Shown here piece after piece: positions 15,381-16,472 of a DNA stretch of 16,472 nt. This DNA is from an uncultured Haloferula sp. (lineage in GTDB: Bacteria; Verrucomicrobiota; Verrucomicrobiae; Verrucomicrobiales; Akkermansiaceae): the NCBI GenBank assembly GCA_946885645.1, contig CAMPGU010000067.1, positions 1 to 16,472 on the forward strand. The letters run 5' to 3'. Both the position numbers and the translations under genes were made by a program. Position 1 is the stretch's first letter. Each line of letters begins with the position of its first letter. Under the pieces are notes generated by a model, which worked only from the letters and a program-made list of their open reading frames with translations, had not been told where the DNA came from and searched no databases.

Positions 15381-16236
15381 AAACCGGGCAATCATATTCT
15401 CGTTGATCGCTATCGCATGCTCTCTGATGGCGTTCCAGCTATTCAACGGTAGCACGGCGAAGCCGGAAGAGCGAACGGAGGGGAGAACCGGCGGAAAGAA
15501 GGGCAACCCCATCCAAACGATGAACGCAGGCCGCGCTGCCGCTTCTGAATCTGATCAGCGTGCAAGCGCTGGACTGATGCGCAATATCGGGAGGATGGAT
15601 CGGGAGGCGTGCATCGCGGCCATCCAGAATGAGACTTCGGCAGAGGCATTGGAGAAGCTCCTGTCACGCCTGATGATTCTTGATCCCTTGGAGGCGATAA
15701 GATTGGCATCGGCCATGGATCCCGTGCCCCATTTGAAAGCGTGGCTCGGCGATGCTCAGATTGAACACATTCTAGCGAAACACGAGCAGGTGATTGAATC
15801 CTGGCTCGATTCCAATGCCGCTCAGACCAAGGGAGAGGCTGCCATCAAGGTAAGGCTCCTCAACGGCATCATTCCCGCGAAGCCGGCATTGGCGGTTAAG
15901 CTCTACGAGGCACGCAGGAAGAATTTCAACGAGGATGACGGAGGGCGCGCGACGCTCGCGCTGGCGACGATCATGTCGAAGAGCCCGTCGGAGGCATTCA
16001 AAACATGCCTCTCCAGTTTCGACGAAAAATCCAATCAGGCCCGGCATCTGAAATCGATGCTTCAAGTGGGATTCCCGCCCGCGTCCGAGACGGAAATCGA
16101 ACGGTTGGTCGGCGAGCTTCCCGACGGTGAACTCCGCAAGTCTGCCATTGAAGGACTAATCTATGGATACGAGCGCCGGAAATCCGAGCGGGCAGCAGAA
16201 TGGAAAAAGAAGCTGAAGGAAAATCCCGGAGCTTAG
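15373..16236 (+). CDS. Membrane-anchored helical protein, possible paralogue of its upstream neighbour
   Basis: A 287-residue protein with the same build as the gene before it: a basic N-terminus, one hydrophobic helix (about 6-23), a polar disordered linker (about 27-65), then an all-helical region. The segment LLSRLMILDPLEAIRLAS (96-113) closely matches LLARLAFLDPLVTVQRGL (107-124) of the neighbour, which argues for common descent. Near the C-terminus, ELPDGELRKSAIEGLI (248-263) followed by ERAAEW resembles one unit of the helical repeat seen in many verrucomicrobial proteins. Cys16 in the hydrophobic helix gives a poor lipobox (AIAC), so a lipoprotein is less likely than a plain anchor. 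Its ATG lies inside the end of the previous gene (overlap ATGAATAA). No enzyme motif is visible and the function is unknown. Confidence 0.82.
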   Translation: MNKNRAIIFSLIAIACSLMAFQLFNGSTAKPEERTEGRTGGKKGNPIQTMNAGRAAASESDQRASAGLMRNIGRMDREACIAAIQNETSAEALEKLLSRLMILDPLEAIRLASAMDPVPHLKAWLGDAQIEHILAKHEQVIESWLDSNAAQTKGEAAIKVRLLNGIIPAKPALAVKLYEARRKNFNEDDGGRATLALATIMSKSPSEAFKTCLSSFDEKSNQARHLKSMLQVGFPPASETEIERLVGELPDGELRKSAIEGLIYGYERRKSERAAEWKKKLKENPGA

Positions 16237-16255
16237 GCGCTGCGCTGCGATCCCT

Positions 16256-16472
16256 ATGGCCGACGGATTGGAGGAAATTTATTGGTTCAAACGCATGAAT
16301 GACAGGCTTGTAGTAGCTCGGTTCAAGGAAGAGCTGGATTGGCTGGTTGAGGTTCCGGAAGACATCGACATCTATGTTTATAATAAAGGTGAGGCCGATC
16401 TCGGCGAACCGGTTCGGTATCGCTGCAAGGCTGTGGAAGCCCGGAAGAATTTCGGCCGGGAAGCCGAAACCT
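16256..16472 (+). CDS. DUF3431-like protein (3' partial)
   Basis: The frame is open from the ATG at 16256 (MADGLEEIYW) to the window edge, 72 codons; a second possible start is the ATG at 16295 (MNDRLVVARF). The residues from 16295 on fit the start of a DUF3431-type domain: RLVVARFKEELDWL, then DIDIYVYNKGE, then NFGREAET, where the family has a V-A-R-[YF]-x-E-D/E-x-x-W-L strand, a Y-N-K-G strand and a G-R-E motif before a conserved Tyr-containing helix. These proteins are thought to be glycosyltransferase-like, but their activity is not established. The gene begins 19 bp after its upstream neighbour and is probably part of the same transcript. GGAGG at 16270-16274 is 20 bases before the second ATG, too far for a normal ribosome site, so the start is open. 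Confidence 0.62.
   Translation, partial: MADGLEEIYWFKRMNDRLVVARFKEELDWLVEVPEDIDIYVYNKGEADLGEPVRYRCKAVEARKNFGREAET

Overview
The window reads as chromosomal DNA from a GC-rich member of the Planctomycetota-Verrucomicrobiota-Chlamydiota group, most likely a verrucomicrobium of the Luteolibacter/Haloferula/Prosthecobacter kind. The indications are a paired PSCyt1-DUF1549-DUF1553 protein and DUF1501 protein, large secreted proteins that combine discoidin-like, choice-of-anchor D and Asp-rich calcium-loop segments, export of small proteins by Tat signals, helical proteins with 'DP..A' units, and few strong Shine-Dalgarno sequences. The taxonomic call is inference from gene content; no rRNA or other marker gene is present.

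Layout. 1-1179 (+): the C-terminal part of an ABC exporter, cut by the window edge. 1226-1756 (+): a small Sec-exported protein of unknown function. 1757-1962: a spacer with a strong stem-loop and a dense cluster of CCGCGG sites, including a perfect 16-bp palindrome. 1963-2898 (+): a ROK-family sugar kinase-like protein with an unusual 'LGGH' motif. 2899-3373: a noncoding stretch between convergent genes, full of stem-loops. 3374-5905 (-): a large multidomain secreted protein. 5906-6330: divergent regulatory space. 6331-7062 (+): a GntR/UTRA regulator. 7285-10530 and 10537-11991 (+): the PSCyt1/DUF1549/LamG/DUF1553 and DUF1501 pair, 6 bp apart and surely one operon. 12253-13341 (-): a protein that resembles GT-A-type glycosyltransferases. 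13342-13781: divergent spacer. 13782-16472 (+): a tight cluster of a small Tat-exported six-cysteine protein, two membrane-anchored helical proteins that share a motif, and the start of a DUF3431-like gene cut by the right edge.

How the genes may work together. The middle block (GntR regulator, cytochrome-like DUF1549/1553 protein, Tat-exported DUF1501 protein) looks like one regulated extracytoplasmic module; such pairs are common in these phyla and their biochemistry is largely unknown. The sugar kinase-like gene, the discoidin-rich exoprotein and the UTRA regulator would suit carbohydrate use, but nothing in the window fixes a substrate. The least explained unit is the 13782-16472 cluster. 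Its tight spacing (6-bp gap, 8-bp overlap, 19-bp gap) suggests co-expression of a folded, cysteine-rich exported protein with two envelope-anchored helical proteins, and it is the best candidate here for an undescribed system. No tRNA, rRNA, CRISPR array, insertion sequence or phage gene was recognised.
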